A stretch of 64,000 nucleotides of DNA from Microbacterium sp. LWH7-1.2. GTDB lineage: Bacteria; Actinomycetota; Actinomycetes; Actinomycetales; Microbacteriaceae. The position numbers and the translations under genes were made by a program. Below the pieces are notes generated by a model. That model was not told the DNA's origin and made no database searches. It saw only the letters and a list, made by a program, of their open reading frames with translations. This document shows, in pieces, positions 62,566 through 64,000 of this stretch (position 1 is the first letter of the stretch; every line of letters starts with the position of its first letter). The stretch is from NCBI RefSeq assembly GCF_038397755.1, contig NZ_CP151637.1, positions 3,658,001 to 3,722,000 of the forward strand. The letters are read 5' to 3'.

Positions 62566-63189
62566 CTAATTGCGGAGCGCGAAGCCGCCATCCCAGCCGA
62601 CGATTCCCTGGGCGGCGAGAGTGATCTGTAGGAAGGCGAACGCTTCCAGTTCCCGGGCACGCTTGAGTGAGCCGATCGACGCAGCTCTGACCCCCGCGGC
62701 TGTAATGAGGTCGATCAACGCCTGCTTCGCCGAGTCATCGTCGCCGGCGACGAGCACCGTGGTAGGCAGGTCGCCGATCTGCCCCGTTGCGATCGTCCCT
62801 GCGAAGTTCGTGTTGAACGCCTTGACGACATGCGCGCCCGGAAGCTGCTTCTGGAGCTCGGCCGCTGCCGACGAGTCGGCGGGAACGGTCAGCTCATCGA
62901 ACGTGGCGAAATTGACCGGGTTGGTCACGTCAACGACCACCTTCCCGTCGAACTGGTCGCGATACTGCTCCGTGAGTTCCGCGAGCGCGGCGTATGGCAC
63001 TGCGAGCACGACGATGTCTCCCGTGAGGGCGTCGCCGACCGCACCGGCGATCGCCCCGACACCCGCGGCGACACCCGCGGTCTTTTCCGAGTCGCGGCCC
63101 AGCAGCTGCACCGAGGCGCCGCCCCTCGCTGCGACCGCAGCCACAGCTGATCCGATGTTGCCCGTGCCGATCACGGTCACATTCGTCAT
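62566..63189 (-). CDS. NADPH-dependent F420 reductase-like oxidoreductase
   Basis: 207 residues from ATG 63189, with AAAGGAT upstream; an earlier in-frame ATG at 63222 is weaker. Rossmann motif TVIGTGNIGSAVAAVAARGG at residues 4-23, VVLAVPYAALAEL near 60 and VVVDVTNPVNF near 85 match the Fno/YqcB-type NADP-binding proteins. It may transfer hydride between NADP and F420 or reduce another cofactor. It is divergent from the MarR regulator, which probably controls it. Confidence 0.88.
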   Translation of the reverse strand: MTNVTVIGTGNIGSAVAAVAARGGASVQLLGRDSEKTAGVAAGVGAIAGAVGDALTGDIVVLAVPYAALAELTEQYRDQFDGKVVVDVTNPVNFATFDELTVPADSSAAAELQKQLPGAHVVKAFNTNFAGTIATGQIGDLPTTVLVAGDDDSAKQALIDLITAAGVRAASIGSLKRARELEAFAFLQITLAAQGIVGWDGGFALRN

Positions 63190-63257
63190 CGTAGATCCTT
63201 TCAAGCGATCAGAGAGGCGCATTCGCTGCTCCGGGCAACGATCCTACCGAGACTTTG

Positions 63258-63269
63258 TTGCCTAGGCAA
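63258..63269. promoter_or_regulatory. MarR operator palindrome
   Basis: TTGCCTAGGCAA is a perfect 12-bp palindrome between the divergent oxidoreductase and MarR genes. Symmetric TTGCC/GGCAA sites are typical of MarR regulators, so autoregulation with control of the oxidoreductase is likely. Confidence 0.8.
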
Positions 63270-63291
63270 ATAGATTGAGTACTCTGCTTTC

Positions 63292-63855
63292 ATGGGTATG
63301 GTCGTTCCGCGGATGAATGCGACCCAAGCACGCGCGTGGATCGCGCTCGTTTCCCTGGCTGAGTCGCTGCCTCAGGCGCTGGACACGCAGCTGATGACGG
63401 ACGCCGGGCTCATCAACTTCGAGTACGGGATCCTCAGCGTCTTGATCGCCGCGCCCCACCGGACGCTGCGGATGGGCGATGTGGCTTCCGCGCTCGGGTC
63501 ACCGGCGCCCAAGCTCTCCAAGGCCGTCACACGTCTCGAGCGGCGAGATCTCGTCGAGCGCCTTGCCTGCCCGGATGACGGCAGGGCGATCAACGTGCAC
63601 CTCACGCGCGAGGGCCGCCGGGCCTGGCTCGCTGCCACCCCGTCTCACGTCCTTCTCGCACGTGACACACTCCTCGCCGACCTCGACCACGACGACCTGT
63701 CTCAACTCGCGGCCCTCCTCGAACGAGTCCTCCACCGGCTTGATCCGGATTGGGAGCTCGGGCAGGTGCCCATCCAGGTGCAACCCAGATCAAGGAATAA
63801 GGAAGAGATCCTTGTGGGCGACCAGCCTCCCGAAGAGAGTGCCGGCTACGTGTGA
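63292..63855 (+). CDS. MarR-family transcriptional regulator
   Basis: 187 residues. The winged helix is at about 55-110: LRMGDVASALGSPAPKLSKA, LERRDLVERLACPDDGRAI. The C-terminus is extended by about 25 charged residues past the usual last helix. Start ATG 63292; an internal ATG at 63298 or 63313 is possible. It probably represses the divergent oxidoreductase in response to a small phenolic or oxidising compound. Confidence 0.92.
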   Translation: MGMVVPRMNATQARAWIALVSLAESLPQALDTQLMTDAGLINFEYGILSVLIAAPHRTLRMGDVASALGSPAPKLSKAVTRLERRDLVERLACPDDGRAINVHLTREGRRAWLAATPSHVLLARDTLLADLDHDDLSQLAALLERVLHRLDPDWELGQVPIQVQPRSRNKEEILVGDQPPEESAGYV

Positions 63856-63860
63856 GGTCA

Positions 63861-64000
63861 GTCGGGACGGAGCCGCGGTCGCCCGTGGAAGGGCGGATCT
63901 CTCACCGAGTATGTGCAATTCGCGGTTGTGGTACGGGAGTGGCTTCGGCTCACCGCTCGTGTCGATGCTCGTGCGCGGGCGGGATCGACGGCCCTGCCGT
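63861..64000 (-). pseudogene. Flavin reductase C-terminal remnant (runs off window)
   Basis: On the minus strand the reading YHNRELHILGERSALPRAT matches the C-terminal YHNREWHVLSDRSALPAT of the reductase at 2485-3054. DNA similarity to 2540-2620 is obvious, but the aligned reading has substitutions at conserved Trp and Ser positions and lacks a normal C-terminus. This is a further copy of the reductase module, broken at least at this end; the rest lies beyond the window. Confidence 0.7.

Noticed and set aside
1-64000. CRISPR arrays, tRNA, rRNA, prophage or integrase genes.
   Set aside because: No regularly spaced repeats, no tRNA-like cloverleaf or CCA-ended gene and no phage structural or integrase genes were noticed; only the two insertion elements are mobile features.

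Overview
The window is high-GC DNA with actinobacterial gene families and Shine-Dalgarno spacing, most likely from a Microbacteriaceae member such as Microbacterium. Supporting signs are the GTP-type PEP carboxykinase, an alpha-beta fused 2-oxoacid dehydrogenase E1, and a GH3 / MFS / tandem-TetR sugar unit. The organism is inferred from gene content only. No rRNA, tRNA, CRISPR array or replication origin was seen.

The content is a catabolic island. Four flavin-dependent monooxygenases of the acyl-CoA-dehydrogenase fold lie at 1-635, 21227-22417, 32837-34039 and 58554-59801. They are accompanied by intact flavin reductases (2485-3054, 24862-25383, 58063-58557), an NADPH:FMN reductase (22500-23120), three RidA-like proteins, two amidases, two amidohydrolases and two metallo-beta-lactamase hydrolases. 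Semialdehyde and 2-oxoacid enzymes (SSADH, E1, E2, E3, a 3-hydroxyisobutyrate-type dehydrogenase) and PEP carboxykinase could carry products into central metabolism. The set resembles reductase-fed oxidative opening of an N-containing ring followed by enamine and amide hydrolysis. The substrate cannot be read from sequence.

Layout. 0-3.2 kb: monooxygenase, LacI regulator, RidA, flavin reductase. 3.2-9.8 kb: MBL hydrolase, gamma-glutamyltransferase-like protein with divergent TauE exporter, GntR regulators and small enzymes. 10-15 kb: E1-E2-aldehyde dehydrogenase operon. 15-19.6 kb: GH3, MFS transporter and double-TetR regulator. 19.6-36.8 kb: core catabolic block. 34-44 kb: a decay zone with broken flavin reductase, SDRs, TctA-like permease, Ldh-type dehydrogenase and IS481 transposase. 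40.8-59.9 kb: a second catabolic block with acyl-CoA synthetase, ABC importer and two binding proteins, amidohydrolase, amidase, MaoC-like protein, IclR regulator and monooxygenase/reductase pair. 60.3-61.8 kb: an intact IS256-family element with an apparent 8-bp target duplication. The right edge holds a RhaM-like protein, an F420/NADP-type oxidoreductase, a MarR regulator and another flavin-reductase remnant.

Regulation can be partly read. A LacI-type operator, consensus GCAATCGTTTGC, occurs eight times before genes of the first block, including PEP carboxykinase. A GATGTAAAA-like motif recurs before units of the second block and may be the IclR site. A GTTCGTATACGAAC palindrome marks the GntR-linked genes at 5.7-7.4 kb.
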